Source: Maricurvus nonylphenolicus
GTDB taxonomy: Bacteria; Pseudomonadota; Gammaproteobacteria; Pseudomonadales; Cellvibrionaceae
DNA: 64,000 bases
Assembly (NCBI RefSeq): GCF_042854845.1
Contig: NZ_AP031498.1
Location: 4,340,001 to 4,404,000 of the forward strand
Reading direction: 5' to 3'
Shown: piece after piece, positions 8,129 through 17,265 of the stretch
Layout of the letters: every line of letters starts with the position of its first letter
Position numbering within the stretch: the first letter of the stretch is position 1
Notes under the pieces: model-generated
Database searches by the model: none
Told to the model about the DNA's origin: nothing
Seen by the model: only the letters and a program-made list of their open reading frames with translations
Program-made: the position numbers and the translations under genes

Positions 8129-8974
8129 CTAGGCTTTTGGGACTTTAGTACCTTCGAGAGTCTCTTTCATCTGCCGCAGACGCTGGTCGATCTCCGGGCT
8201 GCGCTTAAGCGCCATACCGGTGGCCAGGATATCCACAATAGTCAGAATCATGATGCGGGTTTGCATAGGCACGTAGATGGTGGTGTCTTCCAGCTCACTG
8301 CCAGAGGTAATCACCAGATCACAGGCCTGGGCAAGGGGCGAGGTGGGGTCACAAATCGCTATGACCTTGGCCCCAGCAGCCTGGGCCGTATGGGCGGTAT
8401 CAATCATAGCTTGGGTGCGACCGGTAAAAGAGATAAACAGGATCAGTGTATCTTCATCAGCTGCCGCGGCGGCCATACGCTGCTTGAGGTTATCCTCATA
8501 GGCGATGGTGGGCGTACCCAGGCGAAACAACTTATGCTGGGCGTCCTGGGCAATGGAGGAACAGCCCCCCATACCAAAGATCTCAATACGCTTGGCGGCA
8601 TTAAGCATATCCACAGCCTTTTCGATGGTGGCGGTATCCAGTTCGGAACGCAGGTAATCCAGGGCTGCCTGGTTAGCGCCAATCAGCTTGTGGATATAAG
8701 TATCAGCATCATCGCCAATGGAGACCGATTGGGTTACAAAAGAGGTATCAGAGGCTAGGCTCTGCGCTAGCTGTACCTTAAACTCCGGAAAGCCCTTGCA
8801 GCCCATGGTGCGGCACAGGCGCGATACCATAGGGTCGCTCACCTCGGCGCGGCGAGCGATTTCAGCGGTGGTGGCGTGCACGGCGGTTTCCGGATCTGCC
8901 AGTATGACTTCCGCAATCCTGCGCTCCGACTTACTCAGATTCTCCAGCTCGCGTTGTAACCGCATTAACAGCAT
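8129..8974 (-). CDS. hexR: HexR, RpiR-family regulator of sugar catabolism
   Basis: 281 residues. An N-terminal RpiR-type helix-turn-helix (about 1-77; LSKSERRIAEVIL, then AEIARRAEVSDPMVSRLCRTMGC) is followed by a SIS phosphosugar-binding domain (about 125-260; FGMGGCSSIAQDA, FISFTGRTQ, ITSGSE). HexR represses zwf/edd/eda-type genes and is released by the Entner-Doudoroff intermediate KDPG. The ATG at 8974 has a good ribosome site (GGGAGAG, 6 bases upstream), and a second ATG three codons later is less well placed. It is divergent from zwf across 273 bases, the standard gammaproteobacterial arrangement, so the shared intergenic region is the expected control point for both. Confidence 0.93.
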   Translation of the reverse strand: MLLMRLQRELENLSKSERRIAEVILADPETAVHATTAEIARRAEVSDPMVSRLCRTMGCKGFPEFKVQLAQSLASDTSFVTQSVSIGDDADTYIHKLIGANQAALDYLRSELDTATIEKAVDMLNAAKRIEIFGMGGCSSIAQDAQHKLFRLGTPTIAYEDNLKQRMAAAAADEDTLILFISFTGRTQAMIDTAHTAQAAGAKVIAICDPTSPLAQACDLVITSGSELEDTTIYVPMQTRIMILTIVDILATGMALKRSPEIDQRLRQMKETLEGTKVPKA

Positions 8975-9189
8975 CTAAATCTCTCCCAATGGTCCATATC
9001 CTCTTCTTTATCCCACCTTTAGGCACAAAAACTGCTATCCCTACTAGTAGACAGTGCAGCATACCTGAGTAGATGCGGGTAAAGACGCCGGGGATTCTAC
9101 CAGCAGGAACTGCTCAGAGTTAAATCAGCCAGCATAAATTTAATGGAATTACATATTTTGCTTGAAAAACAACCAAGAAAAGCTGTAAA

Positions 9190-9206
9190 ATTTAACTCAA
9201 TTAAAC
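9190..9206. promoter_or_regulatory. Palindromic operator candidate upstream of zwf
   Basis: ATTTAAC-TCA-ATTAAAC is an inverted repeat with a 3-base spacer and one mismatched pair in each outer half. It lies 42-58 bases before the zwf ATG and closely matches the perfect palindrome at 7954-7970. Position and similarity suggest a regulator site, most simply HexR. The remaining divergent region 8975-9189 shows no other clear element. It is rich in A and T close to zwf (GGAATTACAT at 9144-9153 is a HexR-like half site). Confidence 0.4.
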
Positions 9207-9247
9207 AAATCTAGCCCAAAACGTTAATTAAGGGTAGTGGTAACTAT

Positions 9248-10735
9248 ATGACCCAAGAATTCGACATAGTCATTTTCGGTGGACTCGGTGACCTGTCACT
9301 GCGCAAATTGCTGCCAGCGCTGTACCGCTCTGAATTGGCTGGTCACCTGCATCCTGAGGCACGCATCTTCCTGCTCGCACGCACCATTAACGATCAACAA
9401 AAGCTGCTGGCTAAGATCAACAAGTGGCTCACCAACCAGTTAAAAGAGAACGAGTGCCCGGAAGAAAAATGGCAAAGCTTCGCCAACCGTATTCAGTTTT
9501 GCTCATTGGATATCACCAAAATTGATGAACGTTGGCAGGGTTTGAGCGAATGCTTGGCCCAACACCCAGAGCGTGATCGCGTGTTCTACCTCTCCCTGCC
9601 GCCGAGCTTATACGGTACAACCTGTGAGAATTTGAACAACCACAATATGATCAGCGCCCAGTCACGCGTGGTACTGGAAAAACCTCTAGGGTACGATCAG
9701 GAATCTGCCAACGACATTAACAGTCAGGTTGGCCGCTTCTTCCCGGAAGACGCCATCTTCCGTATTGATCACTACTTGGGTAAAGAAACCGTACAAAACC
9801 TGATGGCCCTGCGTTTTGCCAACGCCATGTTTGAGCCACTATGGAACGGTCGCCATATTGACCATGTACAGATCAGTATTTCTGAGGAAGTGGGCTTGGA
9901 AGGTCGCACAGCCTTTTACGATCAGGCCGGCGCCATGCGCGATATGGTACAAAACCATATTCTGCAATTGTTGTGTTTGGTGGCCATGGAGCCGCCCAAT
10001 CAATTGCAGGCCAACAGTATTCGTACCGAAAAACTGAAAGTGTTGCAGGCCCTGCGCCCGATTAATGGTTTTGAAGTTCAGAGCCATACCGTTCGTGGCC
10101 AATATGTAGAAGGGTTAATGCGCGGCAAGTCAGTACCCGGTTATTTGGATGAACTGGGCAGCGATAGTAACACTGAGACTTTTGTTGCCATTAAAGCCCA
10201 TATCGATAATTGGCGCTGGGCGGGTGTGCCATTTTACCTGCGCACCGGTAAGCGCTTAAAAGAACGCTGTGCAGAAATTGTCATTAATTTTAAACCCGTT
10301 GCCCATAACGTGTTTGATGGCAGCGCCGGACACTTAAGCTCCAACCAACTGGTGATTCGCCTGCAGCCTGATGAAGGCATGCAAATGAAGGTCATGGCCA
10401 AAGAACTGAACAAATTTGAAATGCGCCTGCAGGAAGTACCGCTTAACCTGAGCTTTGCCGACACCTTTGAAAATATTCGCAGCGATGCCTACCAGCGCTT
10501 GTTGCTGAATGTGATCGAAAACGATTTAAGTTTGTTTGCTCACCGCGACGAAGCCGATCTGGCCTGGGCCTGGGTTGATCCCATTATGAACGCCTGGAAC
10601 AAATGTGGTTCACCGGTATTACCTTACGAAGCGGGCAGCTGGGGACCAGATGCTTCTGCTGCCCTGCTCCATAGTGACAAACGTTCCTGGCACAACGGCG
10701 GCAAACTGCAAAAAGCTAAGGCGAAACGTAAATGA
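9248..10735 (+). CDS. zwf: Glucose-6-phosphate 1-dehydrogenase
   Basis: 495 residues, the usual family length. It oxidises glucose-6-phosphate to 6-phosphogluconolactone with NAD(P)+ in the cytoplasm. The N-terminal nucleotide-binding loop reads FGGLGDLSLRKLLPALY, a slight variant of the usual Gly-Ala-Ser-Gly-Asp-Leu. The catalytic RIDHYLGKE motif lies near residue 175 and the FYLRTGKRL substrate motif near 325. First gene of a zwf-pgl-edd-eda run; its stop overlaps the pgl start by 4 bases (ATGA). Likely controlled by HexR through the upstream palindrome. Confidence 0.97.
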   Translation: MTQEFDIVIFGGLGDLSLRKLLPALYRSELAGHLHPEARIFLLARTINDQQKLLAKINKWLTNQLKENECPEEKWQSFANRIQFCSLDITKIDERWQGLSECLAQHPERDRVFYLSLPPSLYGTTCENLNNHNMISAQSRVVLEKPLGYDQESANDINSQVGRFFPEDAIFRIDHYLGKETVQNLMALRFANAMFEPLWNGRHIDHVQISISEEVGLEGRTAFYDQAGAMRDMVQNHILQLLCLVAMEPPNQLQANSIRTEKLKVLQALRPINGFEVQSHTVRGQYVEGLMRGKSVPGYLDELGSDSNTETFVAIKAHIDNWRWAGVPFYLRTGKRLKERCAEIVINFKPVAHNVFDGSAGHLSSNQLVIRLQPDEGMQMKVMAKELNKFEMRLQEVPLNLSFADTFENIRSDAYQRLLLNVIENDLSLFAHRDEADLAWAWVDPIMNAWNKCGSPVLPYEAGSWGPDASAALLHSDKRSWHNGGKLQKAKAKRK

Positions 10736-11436
10736 GCATTTGCGAATTTAAATTTTCCAGCCGTGAACAGATGCTGAATGCGCTGTATGAGCACACGCTG
10801 GAAATCCTGGAAACAGGTATAAAACACAACGCGCAAGTCAGCTTGTTTTTATCCGGTGGCTCTACCCCTGGCCCGTTATACAAAGCCTTGGCCGAAGCGC
10901 CTCTGGACTGGGAAAAGGTTGCAGTAGCGCTGGTAGATGAGCGCTGGGTAGCCGCGGATCACAACGCCAGCAACGAGAAATTAATCGGCGAAACGTTATT
11001 GGCCGGCACAGCCCAGCCCATATTCACCGGTATGAAAAATGCCGCAGATACCGCAACAGACGGTCTAACAGAATGTGAAAACGCCTATCGCGCTCTACCA
11101 GAGCCCTATGCAGTAAGCCTGTTGGGTATGGGGCCAGATGGACATACCGCCTCACTGTTTCCTTATGCCGAGGGTTTAGCAGACGCACTGGATACGCAAA
11201 ATACATGCGCCGCTATTTATCCAACTAAATCGGATGTTACTGGCGAATATGTTGAACGTATGTCGATGACACCTTCAGCACTACTCAACAGTCAACGCCT
11301 GATACTGATTATTACAGGCGATGACAAATGGGATGTCTACCAGCAAGCCAAACGCGCTGAGGATGTTCAAGCGATGCCTGTTGCTCTGTTTTTACAGCAA
11401 GATAAAACTCCCATTGATGTTTACTGGGCGCCATAA
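10732..11436 (+). CDS. pgl: 6-phosphogluconolactonase
   Basis: 234 residues of the DevB/NagB-like lactonase family. It hydrolyses 6-phosphogluconolactone made by Zwf. Motifs: SGGSTPGPLYKAL near residue 40 (phosphate loop), VALVDERWV near 65 and LLGMGPDGHTASLFP near 130, which carries the catalytic His region. It starts inside the zwf stop codon (ATGA), so it is translationally coupled, and is followed after 22 bases by edd. Confidence 0.96.
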   Translation: MSICEFKFSSREQMLNALYEHTLEILETGIKHNAQVSLFLSGGSTPGPLYKALAEAPLDWEKVAVALVDERWVAADHNASNEKLIGETLLAGTAQPIFTGMKNAADTATDGLTECENAYRALPEPYAVSLLGMGPDGHTASLFPYAEGLADALDTQNTCAAIYPTKSDVTGEYVERMSMTPSALLNSQRLILIITGDDKWDVYQQAKRAEDVQAMPVALFLQQDKTPIDVYWAP

Positions 11437-11458
11437 CGATTAAGATGTAGAGAAAGTT

Positions 11459-13276
11459 ATGCACAAGACCTTAATAGAAGTTACCGAACGTATTGTTGAA
11501 CGCAGCCGCGAAACTCGCCAGGCTTACCTGCAACAAATTGATGATGCCTTGCTGCAAGGCCCACGCCGTGGCCAACTGGCCTGTGGCAACCTCGCCCACG
11601 GTTTTGCTGCCTGTGGACAAGATGACAAAACCGATCTGGCTGCCAATGTAAAAGCCAACATTGCGATTGTTTCTTCTTATAACGATATGCTCAGCGCCCA
11701 CGAACCTTTCCGTGAAGCACCAGAGCAAATCAAACAAGCCATCAAAGAAGCTGGTGGCGTTGCCCAGTTTGCCGGCGGTGTACCCGCCATGTGTGACGGT
11801 GTGACCCAGGGCCAGGCCGGTATGGAACTGTCCCTGTTTAGTCGCGATGTGATTGCCATGTCCACCGCCGTTGCCCTTAGCCACAATATGTTTGATGGTG
11901 CACTCTACTTGGGCGTTTGCGACAAAATTGTCCCCGGACTGTTAATTGGTGCACTGACTTTTGGCCACCTGCCTGCGGTATTTGTACCGGCAGGCCCCAT
12001 GACCACCGGCCAATCCAATAAAGAAAAAGTCCGTATTCGTCAGCTTTACGCTCAAGGTAAAGTGGGTCGCGAAGAACTGCTGGCGGCAGAATCCAAATCC
12101 TATCACGGCCCGGGCACCTGTACCTTTTACGGTACCGCCAACAGTAACCAGATGATGGTAGAGATTATGGGCCTGCACCTACCGGGCAGCTCCTTTATAA
12201 ATCCCTATACGCCACTGCGCGATGCGCTGACCAAGTCTGCCGCGCAACAGGTATTGAAGTTTACCGCCCAAGGCGAAGACTTCCGCCCCATTGGCCATGC
12301 TATTAATGAAAAAGCGATTGTGAATGCGATTGTTGGTCTGCTGGCCACCGGTGGCTCTACCAACCACACCATTCACCTGATTGCCATTGCCCGGGCGGCA
12401 GGCGTAGTTATTAACTGGGATGACTTTGATGAACTATCGCAGGTTATCCCCAGCCTGACCCGCATCTACCCGAATGGCCAAGCCGATATCAATCACTTCC
12501 AGGCCGCTGGCGGTATGTCAGTACTGATTCGCAATCTTCTCGACGCAGGTTTACTACACGGCGATATTCTCACCATTGGTAACGATCGCGGCCTGCAACA
12601 GTATTCTCAAGAACCTTATTTGGAAGGTGAACAATTACTGTGGCGTGAAAGCCCGGCGGAATCACTGGATAAAGACGTGCTGACTGATTGTAGCAATCCT
12701 TTTGATGCCACTGGGGGTTTAAATGTTGTTGACGGTAATCTGGGCCGTGGCGTGATTAAAGTCTCTGCCGTTAAACCCGAGCATCGCTTTGTGGAAGCAC
12801 CGGCTATGGTGTTTGATGATCAGGACGATGTAATAACCGCCTTTAAAGCCGGTGAGTTGAATCGCGATGTTGTCGTCGTACTGCGCTACCAGGGCCCAAA
12901 AGCCAACGGTATGCCAGAGCTGCACAAGCTCACCCCATCACTGGGTGTTCTACAGGACCAAGGTTATAAAGTGGCACTGGTTACCGATGGCCGTATGTCC
13001 GGTGCATCCGGTAAAGTCCCTGCGGCGATCCACCTTTGCCCCGAGTGTGCAGATGGTGGTCCACTGGCCAATGTCAAAACCGGCGATATGATTCGCCTGG
13101 ATGCCGAAAAGCGCAGCTTGGAAGTGCTGGTTGATCAAAACGAGTTTGAACAGCGTATTCCCATGGCCGCCCATCGCAAAAACTCAGAAACCGGCACCGG
13201 TCGTGAACTCTTCAGCGTCTTCCGCAATAATGTCAGCTCGGCAGAAGAAGGCGCGGCTAACTTTTTTAAAAATTAA
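11459..13276 (+). CDS. edd: Phosphogluconate dehydratase
   Basis: 605 residues, normal for Edd of the IlvD/Edd family. It dehydrates 6-phosphogluconate to 2-keto-3-deoxy-6-phosphogluconate (KDPG) with a 4Fe-4S cluster. Visible motifs: SSYNDMLSAHEPF, GVPAMCDGVTQGQ (cluster Cys), YLGVCDK, and the late TDGRMSGASGKVPAAIH signature. Followed after 20 bases by eda. With zwf and pgl it completes the upper Entner-Doudoroff route. Confidence 0.97.
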   Translation: MHKTLIEVTERIVERSRETRQAYLQQIDDALLQGPRRGQLACGNLAHGFAACGQDDKTDLAANVKANIAIVSSYNDMLSAHEPFREAPEQIKQAIKEAGGVAQFAGGVPAMCDGVTQGQAGMELSLFSRDVIAMSTAVALSHNMFDGALYLGVCDKIVPGLLIGALTFGHLPAVFVPAGPMTTGQSNKEKVRIRQLYAQGKVGREELLAAESKSYHGPGTCTFYGTANSNQMMVEIMGLHLPGSSFINPYTPLRDALTKSAAQQVLKFTAQGEDFRPIGHAINEKAIVNAIVGLLATGGSTNHTIHLIAIARAAGVVINWDDFDELSQVIPSLTRIYPNGQADINHFQAAGGMSVLIRNLLDAGLLHGDILTIGNDRGLQQYSQEPYLEGEQLLWRESPAESLDKDVLTDCSNPFDATGGLNVVDGNLGRGVIKVSAVKPEHRFVEAPAMVFDDQDDVITAFKAGELNRDVVVVLRYQGPKANGMPELHKLTPSLGVLQDQGYKVALVTDGRMSGASGKVPAAIHLCPECADGGPLANVKTGDMIRLDAEKRSLEVLVDQNEFEQRIPMAAHRKNSETGTGRELFSVFRNNVSSAEEGAANFFKN

Positions 13277-13296
13277 TAAAGCTGGATATATCTTAA

Positions 13297-13917
13297 ATGA
13301 GTATTGAAACCATTATGAACACTTCACCGGTTATCCCGGTGATGGTTATAGACAAAGTTGAAAACGCAGTGCCTTTGGCCAAAGCCCTGGTGGGCGGCGG
13401 TTTAAAAGTATTGGAGATCACCCTACGCACCGACGCCGCTCTGGAATCTATCCGCGAAATTAAAGCCGCTGTGCCTGAGGCGATTGTCGGTGCCGGTACC
13501 GTGATTAATACCGCCACCCTGGATCAAGCCCTGGCAGCCGGTTCCGAGTTTATCGTCACCCCGGGTACTACTCCGGGCTTGGTAGATGCAGCCCTGTCTA
13601 ACGGCGTACAACTGCTGCCCGGTGTAAATACCCCGACTGAAGCCATGACGCTGTTGGAAAAAGGCATTTCCGCCTTGAAATTCTTCCCGGCCGAAGCTGC
13701 CGGTGGCGTGCCCATGCTGAAATCGATTGGCGGCCCGCTGCCACAAATCAGCTTTTGCCCTACCGGCGGTGTTAACCCCAACAATGCCCGTGAATACCTG
13801 GCCCTGAAAAATGTTGCCTGTGTTGGTGGTTCCTGGATGGCCCCGGCCAACCTGGTGGCCGAAGGTAAGTGGGAAGAGATTCAACATTTAGCCGCCGAAG
13901 CTGCAACACTCGGTTAA
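13297..13917 (+). CDS. eda: KDPG aldolase
   Basis: 206 residues, a single TIM-barrel class I aldolase that cleaves KDPG to pyruvate and glyceraldehyde-3-phosphate. Key segments: VLEITLRT (Glu of the active site), IVGAGTVIN, LKFFPAEAAGG with the Schiff-base Lys in the first part, and FCPTGGVNPNNAREYLAL for phosphate binding. A second Met seven codons in (MNTSPVIPVM) is a possible alternative start; the upstream ATG has only a weak ribosome site. Last gene of the Entner-Doudoroff run. A promoter for gap appears to begin at its stop codon. Confidence 0.96.
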   Translation: MSIETIMNTSPVIPVMVIDKVENAVPLAKALVGGGLKVLEITLRTDAALESIREIKAAVPEAIVGAGTVINTATLDQALAAGSEFIVTPGTTPGLVDAALSNGVQLLPGVNTPTEAMTLLEKGISALKFFPAEAAGGVPMLKSIGGPLPQISFCPTGGVNPNNAREYLALKNVACVGGSWMAPANLVAEGKWEEIQHLAAEAATLG

Positions 13918-13937
13918 CAATCCGAGCTTAAAATCTA

Positions 13938-14071
13938 TATAATAAACGCCGTCTAACAAGGCGGCGATAAGAGGGCAAAAGCCCCATCGTTCTAAGGCCC
14001 TAAATAGGCCTTACAGGACTCACCCTATACGTGTAGAGAGCACAACGTAGTAAATACATAGGGTAAGTAAT
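13938..14071 (+). promoter_or_regulatory. gap promoter and structured leader
   Basis: A perfect -10 hexamer TATAAT occupies 13938-13943, with TTAACA at 13913-13918 as a poor -35 (19-base spacer). The roughly 120-base leader before the gap ATG holds several inverted repeats: GCCG/CGGC around 13948-13966, AAGGCC/GGCCTT around 13994-14012, and ACCCTAT/ATAGGGT around 14022-14065. The last one ends just before the ribosome site. No known riboswitch motif is recognised. It lets gap be transcribed separately from the zwf-eda operon. Confidence 0.45.
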
Positions 14072-15082
14072 ATGACAATTCGAGTAGCAATTAACGGCTA
14101 TGGACGCATTGGCCGCAATGTTCTGCGTGCACTTTATGAGTCCGGCTATCGCGATAAGATTCAGATCGTCGCCATCAATGACCTCGGTGATACCGAGTTT
14201 AATGCACACCTGACAAAATACGACTCAATACATGGTCGCTTTCCGGGTGAAGTCGACGTTGATAATAATCAGCTGATTATTAACGGCGATGTTATCCACA
14301 CCTTTAGCGAGCGTAATCCCGCAGACCTGCCATGGGGCAAGCTGGATATTGATGTCGTGTATGAATGCACGGGGTTCTTCACCTCGCGTGACAAGGCAGC
14401 CTCTCATCTGGAAGCTGGGGCCAAACGCGTCATTATTTCTGCGCCTGCCAGCGATGTCGATGCCACCGTTGTCTATGGTGTAAACCATGACGTATTAAAT
14501 GCGGACAGCCAGATTATTTCCAATGCTTCGTGCACAACTAACTGTTTGTCGCCTGTTGCCAAAGTATTAAACGATACTATCGGTATAGAACAAGGCGCCA
14601 TGACGACCATCCATTCCTATACCAACGATCAGAAATTGCATGATGTATATCATCAGGATATCTACCGTGCACGAGCAGCCACTCAATCGATGATCCCCAG
14701 TAAAACAGGGGCAGCTCAAGCCGTCGGATTGGTACTGCCAGAGCTGGATGGCAAACTTGATGGCATGGCCGTTCGTATTCCTACGGCGAATGTTTCCCTG
14801 GTGGATTTTCACTTTATAGCCAAACAGGAAACCTCTGTCGAAGAAGTCAATACAGCCATTAAAGCCGCCGCTGAATCCGCCCCACTAAAAGGCATATTGT
14901 GTTACAGCGAAGCGCCGCTGGTATCCGTTGATTTTAATCACGATCCTGCGTCTTCTACCTTCGACGCAACCCAGACCCGTGTTAACGGCAGGATGGTTAA
15001 AGTGATGGCCTGGTACGACAACGAGTGGGGATTCTCTAACCGGATGTTGGACAACACCCTGGCACTGATGGCAGCCCAGTAG
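14072..15082 (+). CDS. gap: Glyceraldehyde-3-phosphate dehydrogenase, type I
   Basis: 336 residues. The NAD-binding start INGYGRIGRN is followed by the catalytic SNASCTTNC motif with Cys154 and by WYDNEWGFSNRM near the end. It interconverts glyceraldehyde-3-phosphate and 1,3-bisphosphoglycerate. The sequence style (NAHLTKYDSIHGRF, TTIHSYTNDQ) is that of the Pseudomonas-type catabolic Gap rather than erythrose-4-phosphate dehydrogenase. It takes the product of Eda and is followed by pyk after 35 bases, so it belongs to the lower part of the pathway. Confidence 0.95.
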   Translation: MTIRVAINGYGRIGRNVLRALYESGYRDKIQIVAINDLGDTEFNAHLTKYDSIHGRFPGEVDVDNNQLIINGDVIHTFSERNPADLPWGKLDIDVVYECTGFFTSRDKAASHLEAGAKRVIISAPASDVDATVVYGVNHDVLNADSQIISNASCTTNCLSPVAKVLNDTIGIEQGAMTTIHSYTNDQKLHDVYHQDIYRARAATQSMIPSKTGAAQAVGLVLPELDGKLDGMAVRIPTANVSLVDFHFIAKQETSVEEVNTAIKAAAESAPLKGILCYSEAPLVSVDFNHDPASSTFDATQTRVNGRMVKVMAWYDNEWGFSNRMLDNTLALMAAQ

Positions 15083-15117
15083 TACTGGCTCCCGTTTTTA
15101 ATAAATAGAGGCACTCC

Positions 15118-16563
15118 ATGATTCGACGCACCAAAATTGTAGCCACCCTGGGGCCATCTACCGATGACACTAGCGTACTGGAACAACTCATCCACGCGGG
15201 TGTTAATGTTGTCCGCTTGAATTTTTCCCATGGCGGACCGGAAGATCATAAACAGCGAGCCCAACATATTCGCGCTCTGGCTGAAAAGCATCATCGCAGT
15301 GTTGCTATTCTGGGTGATCTGCAAGGGCCTAAAATTCGCATCGCCCGTTTTTCCCAAGGGCCCATTCATTTGGACATTGGTGACATCTTCTACCTGGATG
15401 CAAGTTTATCTACGGAAGCCGGTAATCAACAGGAAGTGGGCATCGATTACCCCCAACTGCCTGAAGATGTCTCGCCCGGTGACAAATTGTTGCTGGATGA
15501 CGGCCGCGTAGTGCTGGAAGTTGAGGCTGTTGACGGCTTGCGCATCAAAACCAAAACCCTGGTCGCCGGCAAACTGTCTAACAATAAAGGTATCAATCGC
15601 CAGGGCGGAGGTCTGTCTGCTGATGCACTCACCGAAAAGGATTTTCAGGATATTAAACTGGCGGCTGAAATTGGTGTTGATTTTCTTGCCGTGTCCTTTG
15701 TTCGCTCCGGTGCCGATATTGAACAGGCCCGTAAGCTGTTAAAAGAAGCCGGTGGCGATGCAGGCCTGGTTGCCAAAGTAGAGCGAGCCGAAGCCGTTGA
15801 ACCGGAAATACTGGACGATATCATCGAAGCCTCCGATGCGGTGATGGTAGCCCGTGGCGATTTGGGTGTAGAGATTGGCGATGCGGCCTTGATTGCGGTG
15901 CAAAAGCACATGATCAAACGCGGTCAGGAACTGAACACGCCGGTTATTACGGCAACACAGATGATGGAGTCAATGATCCACAGCCCGCTGCCCACCCGTG
16001 CCGAAGTGTTCGACGTGGCCAATGCCGTACTCGATGGTACTGATGCGGTGATGCTCAGTGCTGAAACCGCCGCCGGTGATTTCCCCGTTGATGCGGTAGA
16101 AGCCATGAACCGCATTATTATCGGTGCCGAGCAACAACCTCAATTTATTAAGTCGAGCCATCGCTTGCATAAAGATTTTGTTGGTGTGGATGAGTCTATT
16201 GCCCTGTCAGTAATGTATACCGCCAATCATCTGCAAGGTGTCAAAGCGATTATCAGCCTGACAGAAACTGGCAAAACGCCACTGATTATGTCGCGTATCA
16301 GTTCCAGTTTACCGGTGTTTGCCTTTACCGATCACAAACGTACAGAGAATCGTGTAGCGCTGTATAAGGGCGTGGTACCGGTAACCTTTGATACCAGCGA
16401 GATTTCACCGGATGAAATGAATCAAAGCGTGGTAGATGAGTTGGTACGTCGAGAAGAAGTCGAGGAAGGCGACCTGGTGATTATTTCCAAGGGTGATTTC
16501 CTCAATGTACACGGTGGCACCAACACCATGAAGATTGTGCGCGTAGGAGACAAGATTCAGTAG
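15118..16563 (+). CDS. pyk: Pyruvate kinase
   Basis: 481 residues. It transfers phosphate from phosphoenolpyruvate to ADP. Motifs in order: RTKIVATLGPS at the start, RLNFSHGGPEDH, GDLQGPKIR, the active-site ITATQMMESM near residue 275 and DGTDAVMLSAETAAG near 305. The C-terminal domain (about 345-481) is the allosteric domain. The N-terminus and length fit the PykA type of gammaproteobacteria. Follows gap after 35 bases; a hairpin plus T-run lies 50 bases downstream. Confidence 0.95.
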   Translation: MIRRTKIVATLGPSTDDTSVLEQLIHAGVNVVRLNFSHGGPEDHKQRAQHIRALAEKHHRSVAILGDLQGPKIRIARFSQGPIHLDIGDIFYLDASLSTEAGNQQEVGIDYPQLPEDVSPGDKLLLDDGRVVLEVEAVDGLRIKTKTLVAGKLSNNKGINRQGGGLSADALTEKDFQDIKLAAEIGVDFLAVSFVRSGADIEQARKLLKEAGGDAGLVAKVERAEAVEPEILDDIIEASDAVMVARGDLGVEIGDAALIAVQKHMIKRGQELNTPVITATQMMESMIHSPLPTRAEVFDVANAVLDGTDAVMLSAETAAGDFPVDAVEAMNRIIIGAEQQPQFIKSSHRLHKDFVGVDESIALSVMYTANHLQGVKAIISLTETGKTPLIMSRISSSLPVFAFTDHKRTENRVALYKGVVPVTFDTSEISPDEMNQSVVDELVRREEVEEGDLVIISKGDFLNVHGGTNTMKIVRVGDKIQ

Positions 16564-16612
16564 AGACACTGAAAAATAATAGGGATAGAGCGAGCAATGC
16601 AACAAGGGTTTG

Positions 16613-16635
16613 GGGCCCGCTAGGGCCCACTTTTT
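16613..16635 (+). terminator. Terminator after pyk
   Basis: Perfect hairpin GGGCCC-GCTA-GGGCCC (16613-16628) followed by AC and TTTTT (16631-16635). Oriented for + strand transcripts, 50 bases after the pyk stop and just before the convergent mgsA end. Confidence 0.65.
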
Positions 16636-16676
16636 ATCGCTCTTGTAAGGAACCCTCAGCAAGTTATAGAAAGCCC

Positions 16677-17129
16677 TCAGCGGTCTTGTAGATAGCCGTC
16701 GTAATCCGGGATTTCACGCTGAGATACGCCGTTCATCAAACTAGAGGTAATAATCATGTCGGCACTGCTGGCATTACAAGCCACCGGAATATTCCATACT
16801 GCAGCTACACGTAACAACGCCTTAACGTCCATATCATGGGGCATGGGTTCCAACGGATCCCAAAAGAAAATCAATACATCGATTTCACCTTCGCTGATTT
16901 TAGCACCAATCTGCTGGTCTCCACCCAGTGGGCCACTGATTAACGGTGTTAGCTCCAGCCCTGTTGCCAGTGCGACTTTCTTACCTGTAGTCCCGGTTGC
17001 AAACAACTTATGTTTTTCCAACTCAGCCTTGTGTTGCTCACACCAGGCTACCAGTTTTGGCTTCAAATTATCGTGAGCGACCAGTGCAATGGTCTTTTGG
17101 GCTGGAATATCGATAACTTTAGTTTTCAC
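16677..17129 (-). CDS. mgsA: Methylglyoxal synthase
   Basis: 150 residues, the normal length. It converts dihydroxyacetone phosphate to methylglyoxal and phosphate, a bypass used when phosphorylated sugars accumulate. Motifs: IALVAHDN near the N-terminus, FATGTTGKK, LISGPLGGDQQIGAKI and IDVLIFFWDPLEPMPHD, with the conserved catalytic Asp and His residues. Convergent to pyk and divergent from pgi. The position beside the Entner-Doudoroff genes fits a relief-valve role. Confidence 0.95.
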   Translation of the reverse strand: MKTKVIDIPAQKTIALVAHDNLKPKLVAWCEQHKAELEKHKLFATGTTGKKVALATGLELTPLISGPLGGDQQIGAKISEGEIDVLIFFWDPLEPMPHDMDVKALLRVAAVWNIPVACNASSADMIITSSLMNGVSQREIPDYDGYLQDR

Positions 17130-17265
17130 GGCGGTTTCCTTGAGGCTGTCTAATACTAAAATATACGCCTGTCTTACTAAAATACAAGCCGTGATTTTTG
17201 CGTACCAACACAGTCACTCAAGCGTATTGAAAACACATTAATGTATCTAATCCGTGGTGTTTTAT

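Noticed and set aside
16613..16628. GGGCCC hairpin as terminator of mgsA
   Set aside because: On the - strand no T-run follows; it fits pyk on the + strand only.
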